A stretch of DNA of 64,000 bases from Geobacillus kaustophilus (lineage in GTDB: Bacteria; Bacillota; Bacilli; Bacillales; Anoxybacillaceae): positions 744,001-808,000 of the forward strand of contig NZ_JYBP01000003.1 of NCBI RefSeq assembly GCF_000948285.1. The letters run 5' to 3'. Shown here piece after piece: positions 55,816 to 64,000 of this stretch. Position 1 is the first letter of the stretch. Each line of letters opens with the position of its first letter. A program made the translations under genes and the position numbers. A model generated the notes under the pieces. It ran no database searches. It saw only the letters and a program-made list of their open reading frames with translations, and had not been told where the DNA came from.

Positions 55816-57462
55816 ATGGCGTTCTCAAGCAAACAGCGAAGCCGCATTTTGCAAACAATGGGCGAAAAGAAGTACGATCTGCTCGTCATCGGCGGGGGGA
55901 TCACCGGCGCTGGCATCGCCCTTGATGCCGTCTCCCGCGGCATGACGGTCGCGCTTGTCGAGATGCAAGATTTTGCCGCCGGCACGTCAAGCCGGTCGAC
56001 GAAGCTCGTTCACGGCGGCTTGCGCTACTTGAAGCAATTCGAGGTGAAGCTTGTCGCCGAAGTCGGGCGCGAACGGGCGATTGTGTACGAAAACGGCCCG
56101 CACGTCACCACACCGGAGTGGATGCTGCTGCCCATTTACCGCGGCGGGACGTTCGGCAAATGGAGCACGTCGATCGGCCTTTGGCTGTATGACCGCCTGG
56201 CCGGCGTCAAGCAAAGCGAGCAGCGCACGATGCTTGATGCCCGGCAGACGTTGGAAAAAGAGCCGCTCTTAAAGCGCGACGGCCTGATCGGCGGCGGCTA
56301 CTACGTCGAATACCGGACGGACGATGCCCGCTTGACGATCGAAGTGATCAAGAAAGCGGTCGAGCTTGGCGCCGATGTCGTCAACTATACGAAAGCAGAG
56401 CAATTTTTATACGACGAGCGCGGCCGCACGATTGGCGCCCGCTGCCGCGATATGGTGAGCGGCAGCGTGTATGACATCCGCGCCAAAAAAGTGGTCAATG
56501 CCGCCGGACCATGGGTGGATGCGCTGCGCGACAAGGACGGATCGAAAACCGGCAAGCGGCTCCGGCTGACAAAAGGCGTCCATATCGTCATCGACCAAAA
56601 GCGGTTTCCGCTTAAACAAGCGGTGTATTTTGACACCCCGGACGGCCGGATGGTGTTTGCCATTCCACGTGACGGAAAAACGTACGTCGGTACGACCGAT
56701 ACGTTTTACGACGACGACCCGGCCCATCCGACGATGACGGAAGAGGACCGCGACTATTTATTGAAAGCGATCCGCTTCATGTTTCCATCCGTCGGCATCA
56801 CCGCCGCTGATGTCGAGTCGAGCTGGGCCGGCGTTCGCCCGCTCATTTATGAGGAAGGGAAAGATCCATCAGAAATTTCCCGCAAAGACGAAATTTGGAC
56901 GTCGCCATCCGGCCTTATTACGATCGCCGGCGGCAAACTGACCGGCTACCGGAAAATGGCGGAAACCGTTGTCGACCTAGTGGCGAAACAGCTTGAGCAA
57001 GAAGAAGGAAAAACGTTCCTCCCATGCCAAACGAAGCAACTGCCGATCTCCGGCGGCGATGTCGGCGGCTCGCACCGCCTCCCTGCCTTCATCGCCGAAA
57101 AAGCGGAAGAAGCGGTGCGCTATGGATTGACGAGAGAAGCGGGAGCGCGGCTGGCGAGACAATACGGCACGAATGTTAATCGCCTGTTCGCTTTAAGCCA
57201 GCAATACGACCGCTCATCCGGCCTAACGCGCGAAACGTTCATCTGCCTCGTCTACGCGATGGAGGAAGAAATGGCGGTCAAACCGGTCGACTACTTCATC
57301 CGCCGCACCGGCGCGCTGTTGTTTGACATCAATTCCGTTCGGCGGGAAAAAGAGGCCGTCATCGCGTTTATGGCGCAGTATTTCGGATGGACGGAGGAAG
57401 AGACGGCGGCGCATCGGGGTGAGCTGGAGAGGGAGCTGCATCAGGCTGTGCTTTCCAAATAA
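55816..57462 (+). CDS. glpD: Aerobic glycerol-3-phosphate dehydrogenase
   Basis: A 548-residue FAD flavoprotein that oxidises glycerol 3-phosphate to dihydroxyacetone phosphate at the membrane, passing electrons to menaquinone, whose synthesis genes lie at 4.8-7.3 kb. The FAD loop [15 protein letters not shown] is at about 24-38, with [15 protein letters not shown] and the later [15 protein letters not shown] at 55816 follows CAAGGAGG. Regulated by the GlpP leader just upstream. Confidence 0.97.
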   Translation: MAFSSKQRSRILQTMGEKKYDLLVIGGGITGAGIALDAVSRGMTVALVEMQDFAAGTSSRSTKLVHGGLRYLKQFEVKLVAEVGRERAIVYENGPHVTTPEWMLLPIYRGGTFGKWSTSIGLWLYDRLAGVKQSEQRTMLDARQTLEKEPLLKRDGLIGGGYYVEYRTDDARLTIEVIKKAVELGADVVNYTKAEQFLYDERGRTIGARCRDMVSGSVYDIRAKKVVNAAGPWVDALRDKDGSKTGKRLRLTKGVHIVIDQKRFPLKQAVYFDTPDGRMVFAIPRDGKTYVGTTDTFYDDDPAHPTMTEEDRDYLLKAIRFMFPSVGITAADVESSWAGVRPLIYEEGKDPSEISRKDEIWTSPSGLITIAGGKLTGYRKMAETVVDLVAKQLEQEEGKTFLPCQTKQLPISGGDVGGSHRLPAFIAEKAEEAVRYGLTREAGARLARQYGTNVNRLFALSQQYDRSSGLTRETFICLVYAMEEEMAVKPVDYFIRRTGALLFDINSVRREKEAVIAFMAQYFGWTEEETAAHRGELERELHQAVLSK

Positions 57463-57471
57463 ATGACGAAA

Positions 57472-57499
57472 AAGCGCCCACGTCCGGGCGCTGTTTTGA
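57472..57499 (+). terminator. Terminator after glpD
   Basis: AGCGCCC (57473-57479) pairs with GGGCGCT (57486-57492), followed by GTTTTG. The T run is short and overlaps the next promoter. Confidence 0.75.
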
Positions 57500-57524
57500 T
57501 AGATTTTTACTTAAAAATTACGTA
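57496..57524 (+). promoter_or_regulatory. Candidate promoter for agaA
   Basis: TTGATA (57496-57501), 17 bases, TACGTA (57519-57524); TAAAAT a few bases on is an alternative -10. No cre or other operator is obvious. Confidence 0.4.
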
Positions 57525-57558
57525 AAATGAAAGAAAGCGATGAAAGAGGAGGAAGAGG

Positions 57559-59748
57559 ATGGCGATTACATACAATCCACAAACGAAACGGTTTCATTTG
57601 CGAGCAGGCAAGGCAAGCTACGTGATGCAGCTTTTCCGTTCCGGTTATTTGACGCACGTTTATTGGGGAAAAGCGGTGCGCGATGTTCGGGACGCACGCG
57701 CATTTCCACGGCTGGACCGCGCGTTTTCCCCGAATCCCGATCCGTCTGACCGCACGTTTTCACTTGATACGCTGCCGCAGGAATATCCGGCTTACGGCAA
57801 CACGGACTTCCGCGCTCCAGCGTATCAGGTGCAGCTGGAGAACGGGTCGACGGTGACCGATTTGCGCTACAAGACGCACCGCATTTTTAAAGGAAAGCCG
57901 AAGTTGGACGGGCTGCCGGCGACATACGTGGAACACGAGAATGAAGCCGAAACGTTGGAAATTATCCTCGAGGATGCGCTCATCGGCCTGCAGGTGACGT
58001 TGCAGTATACAGCGTATGTAAAATGGAACGTCATCACCCGTTCCGCCCGTTTTCAAAACAAAGGCGGCGAGCGCTTGAAGCTGCTCCGGGCGCTCAGTAT
58101 GAGCATCGATTTCCCCACGGCCGATTACGATTGGATCCACCTCCCTGGAGCGTGGGGGCGCGAGCGCTGGATCGAGCGCCGCCCGCTTCTGACTGGCGTA
58201 CAGGCAGCCGAAAGCCGCCGCGGCGCGAGCAGCCACCAGCAAAACCCGTTTATCGCGCTCGCCGCCAAAAACGCCGATGAACACCAAGGCGAAGTGTACG
58301 GGTTCAGCTTTGTGTACAGCGGCAGCTTTCTCGCTCAAGCCGAGGTCGACCAATTCCATACCACCCGCGTCTTGATGGGAATCAACCCGTTTGATTTCAC
58401 ATGGTTGTTGGAACCTGGAAAATCGTTCCAAACACCAGAAGTGGTTATGGTTTACTCCGATCAAGGGTTGAATGGAATGTCCCAAACCTACCACGAACTG
58501 TACCGCACCCGCCTGGCGCGCGGTGCGTTTCGAGATCGCGAGCGTCCGATTTTAATCAACAACTGGGAAGCGACGTACTTTGATTTTAACGAAGAAAAAA
58601 TCATCAACATCGCGAAAACGGCGGCGGCACTTGGCATCGAACTGTTTGTGCTTGACGATGGCTGGTTTGGCGAACGCGACGACGACCGCCGTTCGCTCGG
58701 CGATTGGATCGTCAACCGGCGCAAGCTTCCGAACGGCTTGGACGGGTTGGCGAAGCAAGTGAATGAACTTGGGCTGCAGTTTGGCTTATGGGTCGAACCG
58801 GAAATGGTGTCGCCAAACAGCGAGCTGTACCGGACACATCCCGACTGGTGTCTCCATGTGCCGAATCGCCCTCGTTCGGAAGGACGAAACCAGCTTGTGC
58901 TCGATTACTCCCGCCAGGAGGTGTGCGATTATATCATCGAGACGATCTCGAACGTCCTTGCAAGCGCGCCGATCACGTACGTGAAATGGGACATGAACCG
59001 CCATATGACGGAAATCGGTTCGGCCGCCTTGCCGCCGGAGCGCCAGCGCGAAACGGCGCACCGCTATATGCTTGGGCTGTATCGCGTCATGGACGAGATC
59101 ACCTCGCGCTTTCCGCACATTTTGTTTGAAAGCTGCTCAGGAGGCGGAGGGCGGTTTGATCCGGGCATTTTGTATTACATGCCGCAAACGTGGACGAGCG
59201 ACAATACCGATGCCGTCTCGCGCCTAAAAATTCAATACGGTACAAGCCTCGTCTATCCGATTAGTGCAATGGGCGCCCACGTTTCGGCGGTGCCGAACCA
59301 TCAAGTCGGTCGGGTGACTTCGCTCAAGATGCGCGGCCATGTCGCCATGTCAGGCAACTTCGGCTATGAGCTCGATATTACGAAACTGACGGAAAAAGAA
59401 AAAGAAATGATCAAAGAACAAGTCGCGTTTTATAAGGAAGTACGCCATCTCGTCCAGTTTGGCACGTTTTATCGGTTGTTAAGCCCGTTTGAAGGCAACG
59501 AGGCGGCATGGATGTTCGTCTCGAAAGACAAGTCGGAAGCGCTCGTCGCCTATTTCCGTGTTCTCGCCGAAGCGAACGCCCCGCTATCGTTCCTGCGCCT
59601 CAAAGGGCTTGGCCCGGATAAAAATTATGAAGTTGAAGGCCTTGGCGTCTATGGCGGCGACGAGCTGATGTATGCCGGGCTCAGTGTGCCGCACCGCCTT
59701 GGCGATTTTATGAGCATGATGTGGCGGCTGAAAGCCGTTCAACGGTAA
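57559..59748 (+). CDS. agaA: GH36 alpha-galactosidase, AgaA type
   Basis: A 729-residue tetrameric retaining enzyme cleaving alpha-1,6-galactosides such as melibiose and raffinose. Residue numbering agrees with G. stearothermophilus AgaA: Trp336 in ILINNWEATYF, nucleophile Asp478 in YVKWDMNR, acid/base Asp548 in WTSDNTDA. Residue 355 is Ala, the state of raffinose-preferring AgaA rather than Glu of AgaB. N-terminal beta-supersandwich (to about 325), barrel, then C-terminal beta domain. No signal peptide, so intracellular. No transporter or regulator is adjacent, so substrate uptake must be encoded elsewhere. Confidence 0.95.
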   Translation: MAITYNPQTKRFHLRAGKASYVMQLFRSGYLTHVYWGKAVRDVRDARAFPRLDRAFSPNPDPSDRTFSLDTLPQEYPAYGNTDFRAPAYQVQLENGSTVTDLRYKTHRIFKGKPKLDGLPATYVEHENEAETLEIILEDALIGLQVTLQYTAYVKWNVITRSARFQNKGGERLKLLRALSMSIDFPTADYDWIHLPGAWGRERWIERRPLLTGVQAAESRRGASSHQQNPFIALAAKNADEHQGEVYGFSFVYSGSFLAQAEVDQFHTTRVLMGINPFDFTWLLEPGKSFQTPEVVMVYSDQGLNGMSQTYHELYRTRLARGAFRDRERPILINNWEATYFDFNEEKIINIAKTAAALGIELFVLDDGWFGERDDDRRSLGDWIVNRRKLPNGLDGLAKQVNELGLQFGLWVEPEMVSPNSELYRTHPDWCLHVPNRPRSEGRNQLVLDYSRQEVCDYIIETISNVLASAPITYVKWDMNRHMTEIGSAALPPERQRETAHRYMLGLYRVMDEITSRFPHILFESCSGGGGRFDPGILYYMPQTWTSDNTDAVSRLKIQYGTSLVYPISAMGAHVSAVPNHQVGRVTSLKMRGHVAMSGNFGYELDITKLTEKEKEMIKEQVAFYKEVRHLVQFGTFYRLLSPFEGNEAAWMFVSKDKSEALVAYFRVLAEANAPLSFLRLKGLGPDKNYEVEGLGVYGGDELMYAGLSVPHRLGDFMSMMWRLKAVQR

Positions 59749-59808
59749 GAAGGGGTGCTGCCGCTCGAGCTTATGCACCAGCCCGAAACGAATCGAACCC
59801 GGTGTCGC

Positions 59809-60594
59809 CTAGACATCGGGTTCCAATTGTTTGAGCTTCTCGATGATGCGCCGCTTCCGATACAGCATCTTTCCGGTTTCCGCGATATCTTCCATAAACG
59901 ATTTGTTAAACAGCGAACCGAAAATGACGCCGATGATCGGCACGGCTTGAAACAACTTTTTCCACCCGTATTGATCGCGGAACGTCATCATCACTTCCCG
60001 CCAGCCTTGCAGCTCGGAAAAGACATGTTTGCGCTTTGCGGAAAACGAAGCGAGCTCCTCTAGGATCGCTTTTTTTTCGACGATGTCCGCTGCGGCAAAC
60101 TGCAGGCATTTGACGGCAAACACGCGTTCCTCTTTTTCCTTCGGATCGTATCCGTACACGATGGCGATCTCTTGCAGCGTTTTCAGCGCCAATCCGAGCA
60201 AGGTCGGAATGTCTATCGCCAGCGTCAGCGCCCCGCCAATTCCAGTTGCCGCCCCTTGCAGCTGGGCAAACGTGACGCGCGCATCGATCAATTCATCGCA
60301 GACGCGGTCCATCGTCTCGAGCGGCAAATACGGCACTTCGGCAAGCGACGATACGCCAAGCTTGTCCAATACCTTTCCCTCATTCACCAAGTATTGCCCG
60401 CCGCTTTGAATATAGCTGCCCAACTCATCAAGCAGCTGCCCGAGTTTTCGATGGACGGCTTTTGGCGTCAGCTTATCGAGCACTTGAAACGGCAAGCGGC
60501 CGAGCTTTTCCCAAAACCATAGGTTTTTTTGGGAGTGTTCCCACTGGATGATGGTTTGGAGTTCTTGTTTTAGCGATTTTACTGTATCCTGCAT
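59809..60594 (-). CDS. EcsC family protein
   Basis: A 261-residue protein with EcsC-family features: LDKLTPKAVHRKLGQLLDELGSYI (in part), ATGIGGALTLAIDIPTLLGLALKTLQEIA (in part, hydrophobic, about 130-160) and a C-terminal VPIIGVIFGSLFNKSFMEDIAETGKM (in part). The two hydrophobic segments suggest membrane association. The family is named after the ABC transporter operon ecsABC, but here it stands alone, convergent to agaA. ATG at 60594 follows CGGAGGAC; the frame upstream to 60624 has no start signal. An imperfect hairpin (about 59787-59815) spans its stop. Confidence 0.85.
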   Translation of the reverse strand: MQDTVKSLKQELQTIIQWEHSQKNLWFWEKLGRLPFQVLDKLTPKAVHRKLGQLLDELGSYIQSGGQYLVNEGKVLDKLGVSSLAEVPYLPLETMDRVCDELIDARVTFAQLQGAATGIGGALTLAIDIPTLLGLALKTLQEIAIVYGYDPKEKEERVFAVKCLQFAAADIVEKKAILEELASFSAKRKHVFSELQGWREVMMTFRDQYGWKKLFQAVPIIGVIFGSLFNKSFMEDIAETGKMLYRKRRIIEKLKQLEPDV

Positions 60595-60990
60595 AGATTT
60601 GTCCTCCGAACATTGCTGAATCACTTGTTCTTAGATTGAGGATTAGGTGCATTTTTTATACATTTCATCAATGAAGAAGAGTTTCATTAATAAGGATTGT
60701 ACTAAAAACTCGATCCTGTTTTTATCTTCTCTGAAAATATCTAAACTCTCAAATGCCTCAACTCACGATATTCGACAGAAGAATATTTTTATCCTGCCGA
60801 TGACAGTGGAATTTTCCGTTGTAAGAGTCTATATAGGTTGTAATAAAGAATTTCCGATCTCCATGTCCCGGCTTTATCACCTGACAAGCTGGCACGGTGA
60901 CAAGAAGAGCGAACAATGCCATGTAAAACAAAATTGCAACTTATATACTGTAGATGAACAAAATCACTAACATAAATTTACATCAAAACA
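60595..60990. other. AT-rich spacer before the IS elements
   Basis: About 400 bases with clearly lower GC than the rest. A 107-codon plus-strand frame (60647-60970) has rare codons, no ribosome binding site and no recognisable motif, so I do not call it a gene. The tract is probably acquired or degraded DNA flanking the insertion sequences. Confidence 0.5.
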
Positions 60991-62266
60991 AAAAAGAGAC
61001 ATGAACCCGATTCCTTGGTTAGAATAGATGTGCCTACAACTACCCACAAGGAGGTTCATGTCCCATGAATAGATTCGCACACAAGGAATCCACAATTTTT
61101 TCACGATGTTAGGGTTATCACTTTATTTCTCGAAACCAGTCATGAAGCATCTCGTTCATATCGTGGATGCAATGATGACAAAGGGCTTTTCGGGAACACT
61201 GACCGATCTCCATCATGAGAGTTTTCACCCGAATCATCGCACGACACTGAGCCATTTTTTCACGAAAAGTCCGTGGGATGAAGAAACATTGCTTCGCAAA
61301 CTCCAGCAGTGGATCCTTCGTCGCGTCGAACGAAGCGCGAAACGAGAGAATCAACCCCTTTTTGTTTCGATTGACGATGCGATTTGCCAAAAAACGAAGC
61401 CTTCGTCACAGGCCACGCACACCATTCAAGGGTGTGATTAGCACTATTCTCATACAGAGAAAAAGTCGATCTGGGGACATTCGCTCGTTTGGCTTATGGT
61501 TCATACTGCAACCCAAGCGTTTCCCTTTGCGTTCCGCCTCTACGACAAGGCGGTTGGGAAAAGCAAGGGGGAACTTGCGATCGAGATGCTTTCTTCGTTG
61601 GATGTACGCCGTCCCGTTTATGTGCTGATGGATTCGTGGTATCCATCGCAATCGCTCGTGAAAGCTTGTCTGAAAAAAGGATTCCATGTCATCGCGATGC
61701 TCAAAACGAACCGCATTCTCTATCCGAACGGCATCGCCGTTCAAGCGAAGCAGTTGAGCCGCTCCATCGAACCAGACGACACTCGCCTCGTCACGGTGGG
61801 AGAAGAGCGCTATCGCGTCTATCGCTGCGAAGGAGCGCTCAACGGTCTCGATGATGCGGTGGTGCTGCTTGTTTGGAAAGCCGATCAACCGATGACACCC
61901 GAACATCTTCACTGCGTCTTGAGCACGGATCGAGAGCTAAGCGATGAAGACATCTTGCGCTACTACGCCGAGCGTTGGTCAATCGAATGTTTCTTTCGTC
62001 AAGCGAAAGATCAACTGAAACTCGATGGGTACCGCGTTCGCGGGCGTCGGACGGTGAAACGGTATTGGATCTTGGTGCAGCTGACTTACGTGTACAGTAT
62101 GTTCGAGTCCAACTGTGATTTTTCGGATGGGCTCGATCTCCTGCGCAAGAGAAAAGGACATAGCCTCGTGGAGTTCATTTACAGCGCAGCAAAACAAAAT
62201 ATTCCTATTGACGCCGTGAAAACACAGCTCCACGTGGCATAAGGGGTACCCTGTTTGTCTCTTTTT
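60991..62266 (+). mobile_element. IS4/IS701-like insertion sequence, defective
   Basis: The ends share an inverted repeat: AAAAAGAGACA at 60991-61001 and TGTCTCTTTTT at 62256-62266. Length is about 1.28 kb with one transposase frame, now broken. Left-end flank and right-end flank both contain TACAT, but not directly abutting the repeats, so I cannot define a target-site duplication. IS family is judged from the DDE transposase alone. Confidence 0.75.
61065..62242 (+). pseudogene. Transposase pseudogene with a frameshift and an amber stop
   Basis: From ATG 61065 (after AAGGAGG) the frame MNRFAHKESTIFS closes at once, but one extra base near 61095-61102 would join it to the long frame from 61106. 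That frame is interrupted by TAG at 61439-61441 within GCD-stop-HYSHTEKK and resumes unchanged to 62242. DDE-type segments are VSIDDAICQ, VLMDSWYPSQ and YAERWSIECFFRQAK, the last containing the catalytic Glu. TGG to TAG is the simplest origin of the stop. The element cannot move by itself unless the stop is suppressed. Confidence 0.85.
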
Positions 62267-62348
62267 ACATGGTAATTATTGTTATAAAAATTGCTCAACT
62301 ACAGTTATATATAATAACGCGTAATTTGGTTGGTGATTTATAAAAAAA

Positions 62349-64000
62349 GTAACTGTTCAGCCATTACATAGAAAAAGTTTACGAGATCGGGTTTATTTCT
62401 GTTCCCCTTGTCTATACTAGTACCATCCAAGACAAGGGAGGTGAAAAGGATGGCAACCGTTGTTTTTGATTTCCAACAAGCCGTTTTTACACTCGAAAGC
62501 ATGGTCGCAAAAATTCAGCGCCAAGCACAAACGATTGAAAAACTCGTTCGAGAAAACGAGCAACTACGTCAAGAAAACCAACGGCTTCGACAAGAAACCC
62601 AACAATGGAAAGCACGTATTGCAGAATTAGAAGCCTGTACGAAAAAAAACAGTACCCATAGCCATTTGCCGCCGTCTTCTGACCGGTTTGTGGCGAAATC
62701 TCCTTCTCGCCAACCGTCGCCAAAACAGCCGGGAGGGCAGCCGGGGCACCGAGGAACGACGCTCCGCCAAGTACCAACCCCTGACCACCGAGTCCTTCAC
62801 CGCGTGACCCAATGCAAAGGATGTGGTCACTCTCTAGAACATGTTGCTCCGCTTCAAGTAGACATTCGCCAAGTGTTCGACCTTCCCGTGGTTCGCATGG
62901 AAGTGACTCAACACGAACGGGAAGTAAAGGGGTGTCCGGAATGTCATCTCGTCCAGCAGGCGGAGTTCCCTTTTTATGTCACAAATCATGTCCAATACGG
63001 TCCAGCCATCACTTCCCTTGTTTTATACTGGAATCATGCGCAGTTGATCCCGTACGAGCGTGTCACGGAGATGGTCAAAGCGCTAGTGGATCATTCGATA
63101 AGTGCAGGCACAGTCGTGAACATGACGAGACGGTGGCTGCCTGTGGTAGAAGCAGCGATCAAAGAGATCGACGCGGCGCTGCTCGCTTCCAAGACGTTGC
63201 ACGTCGATGAAACAAGTTTGCGTGTGAACGGAAAGAACCAATGGGTGCACGTGGCTTCCACTGCCAAGGTCACCCGATACGGACTTCATCGCTCTCGTGG
63301 AAAGCAAGCGACGGACGACATCGGGATCTTGCCACGGTACAAAGGAACGATGGTACACGATGCGTATTCGGTGTACCCGATGTACACAGAGGCGAGCCAT
63401 GCGCTTTGCCACGCCCATCATCTCCGGGAGCTTCGGGCATATACCGAACTTTACGGCCATTCATGGTCGAAAGAGATGACCGAAGCGCTGTTAGAGATGA
63501 AACAGGCGGTGGAGAACGCGGGCGGAGCTCTACCGGAAGAGGACGTCCGGTATTGGGAAGCCGTGTACGACGAGCTTCTAGCGAATGGCCGCCGAGAACT
63601 CGAGGAGCGTTGCCGACAAGGCAAGCAGGAAGGCGCCCGCAACGCGCAACATTTCATCCAGCGGCTAGAAAAGCGCAAGCAAGAAGCGCTTCTCTTCCTG
63701 CGAAAGAAAGAAGTGCCGTTTGACCACAACCAAGCCGAGCGCGATTTGCGGATGGTGAAAGTCAAACAAAAAATTTCCGGAACGTTTCGTCAGGAAGACG
63801 ATGCCGAGGCTTTCTGTGTCATGCGCAGCGTCATTTCTACCCTGCCAAAACACGGAAAGCCGGTTTGGGAATCGTTGCAACGACTTCTAAGTGGGGAGTC
63901 TCTCCAAACGATTCTCCATTCCTCCTAGGGCATTTTCGATACGGGAAATGCCCTATGGGTGCTGGATTCTGAAAATCTCACGAATATTGGCTGAATGGAT
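62349..64000 (+). mobile_element. IS66 family element, ISBst12-type (single ORF), right end cut by window
   Basis: The left end GTAACTGTTCAGCCA starts at 62349; the right edge of the window carries TGGCTGAATGGAT, its inverted counterpart (shared TTCAGCCA), so the element should end about two bases outside. Only tnpC is present, with no tnpA or tnpB, as in the ISBst12 subgroup first found in B. stearothermophilus. It sits 83 bases after the defective IS. Confidence 0.85.
62450..63928 (+). CDS. tnpC: IS66 family transposase (TnpC), intact
   Basis: A 492-residue transposase. An N-terminal coiled coil (about 14-65, leucine/glutamine-rich) precedes the KPGGQPGHRG-type motif (KQPGGQPGHRGTTL), a zinc finger with CKGCGHSL and CPECH, and the DDE domain: Asp in LHVDETSLRV, Asp in VHDAYSVYPM and Glu in NQAERDLRMVKVKQKISG (in part). 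ATG at 62450 follows GGGAGGTGA. The frame is unbroken and ends in IS66-typical WESLQRLL. Probably active. Confidence 0.95.
   Translation: MATVVFDFQQAVFTLESMVAKIQRQAQTIEKLVRENEQLRQENQRLRQETQQWKARIAELEACTKKNSTHSHLPPSSDRFVAKSPSRQPSPKQPGGQPGHRGTTLRQVPTPDHRVLHRVTQCKGCGHSLEHVAPLQVDIRQVFDLPVVRMEVTQHEREVKGCPECHLVQQAEFPFYVTNHVQYGPAITSLVLYWNHAQLIPYERVTEMVKALVDHSISAGTVVNMTRRWLPVVEAAIKEIDAALLASKTLHVDETSLRVNGKNQWVHVASTAKVTRYGLHRSRGKQATDDIGILPRYKGTMVHDAYSVYPMYTEASHALCHAHHLRELRAYTELYGHSWSKEMTEALLEMKQAVENAGGALPEEDVRYWEAVYDELLANGRRELEERCRQGKQEGARNAQHFIQRLEKRKQEALLFLRKKEVPFDHNQAERDLRMVKVKQKISGTFRQEDDAEAFCVMRSVISTLPKHGKPVWESLQRLLSGESLQTILHSS

Noticed and set aside
60647..60970. 107-codon ORF in the AT-rich spacer
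   Set aside because: No ribosome binding site, no motif, codon use unlike the genome.

Overview
The window looks like a conserved chromosomal segment of a Geobacillus species, close to the stearothermophilus/kaustophilus/thermoleovorans group. GC is about half, with strongly GC-biased third positions. The HU protein is a 90-residue protein that differs from the remembered stearothermophilus HU at one residue, TRAP is the 74-residue thermophile form, and the alpha-galactosidase matches AgaA numbering at every key position. Gene order follows the Bacillus subtilis gpsA-to-recU region, which gives independent support to many calls. Database searches were not possible; assignments rest on motifs, lengths, synteny and remembered family sequences.

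Layout. 1-3.8 kb: end of gpsA, two small envelope genes, spoIVA, hbs. 3.9-8.7 kb: folE-mtrB (TRAP), then hepS-menG-hepT (menaquinone), ndk and cheR. 8.8-21.6 kb: the aromatic supraoperon aroC-aroB-aroH, a TRAP-controlled trp leader, trpEDCFBA, hisC, tyrA, aroA. The TRAP gene and its classic target lie about 7 kb apart. 21.9-30.3 kb: ypiA, ypiB (ReoY), ypiF, the qcrABC menaquinol:cytochrome c reductase, ypjA, ypjB, ypjC on the minus strand, ypjD and dapB. 30.3-37.1 kb: mgsA, the bacillithiol genes bshB1 and bshA, cca, birA, then panBCD behind a structured leader with an attenuator-like hairpin. 37.2-45.4 kb: dinG, ypmA, ypmB, aspB, asnS, dnaD, nth. 45.5-52.7 kb: convergent ponA and recU, then a patchwork of small sporulation-associated genes on both strands (yppD, yppE, yppF, yppG, csgA, a YbxH-like gene), a small heat-shock protein and several proteins under 60 residues.

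52.8-60.6 kb is more accessory: an ArlRS-like two-component system, GlpP with its presumed target glpD and leader terminator, a GH36 alpha-galactosidase without any transporter, and an EcsC-family protein. 60.6-64 kb is a mobile island: an AT-rich spacer, an IS4/IS701-like element whose transposase is broken by a frameshift and an amber codon, and an apparently intact single-ORF IS66 element (ISBst12-type) running off the right edge.

No CRISPR array, prophage, defence island, rRNA or tRNA was seen, and no wholly new multigene system is evident. The least explained material is non-coding: a three-hairpin cluster inside the trp operon between trpF and trpB; a roughly 230-bp inverted-repeat element upstream of asnS; alternative hairpins in the long leader region of hbs; the panB leader; and hairpin terminators pointing away from any known gene at about 39.98 kb (minus) and 52.4 kb (plus).
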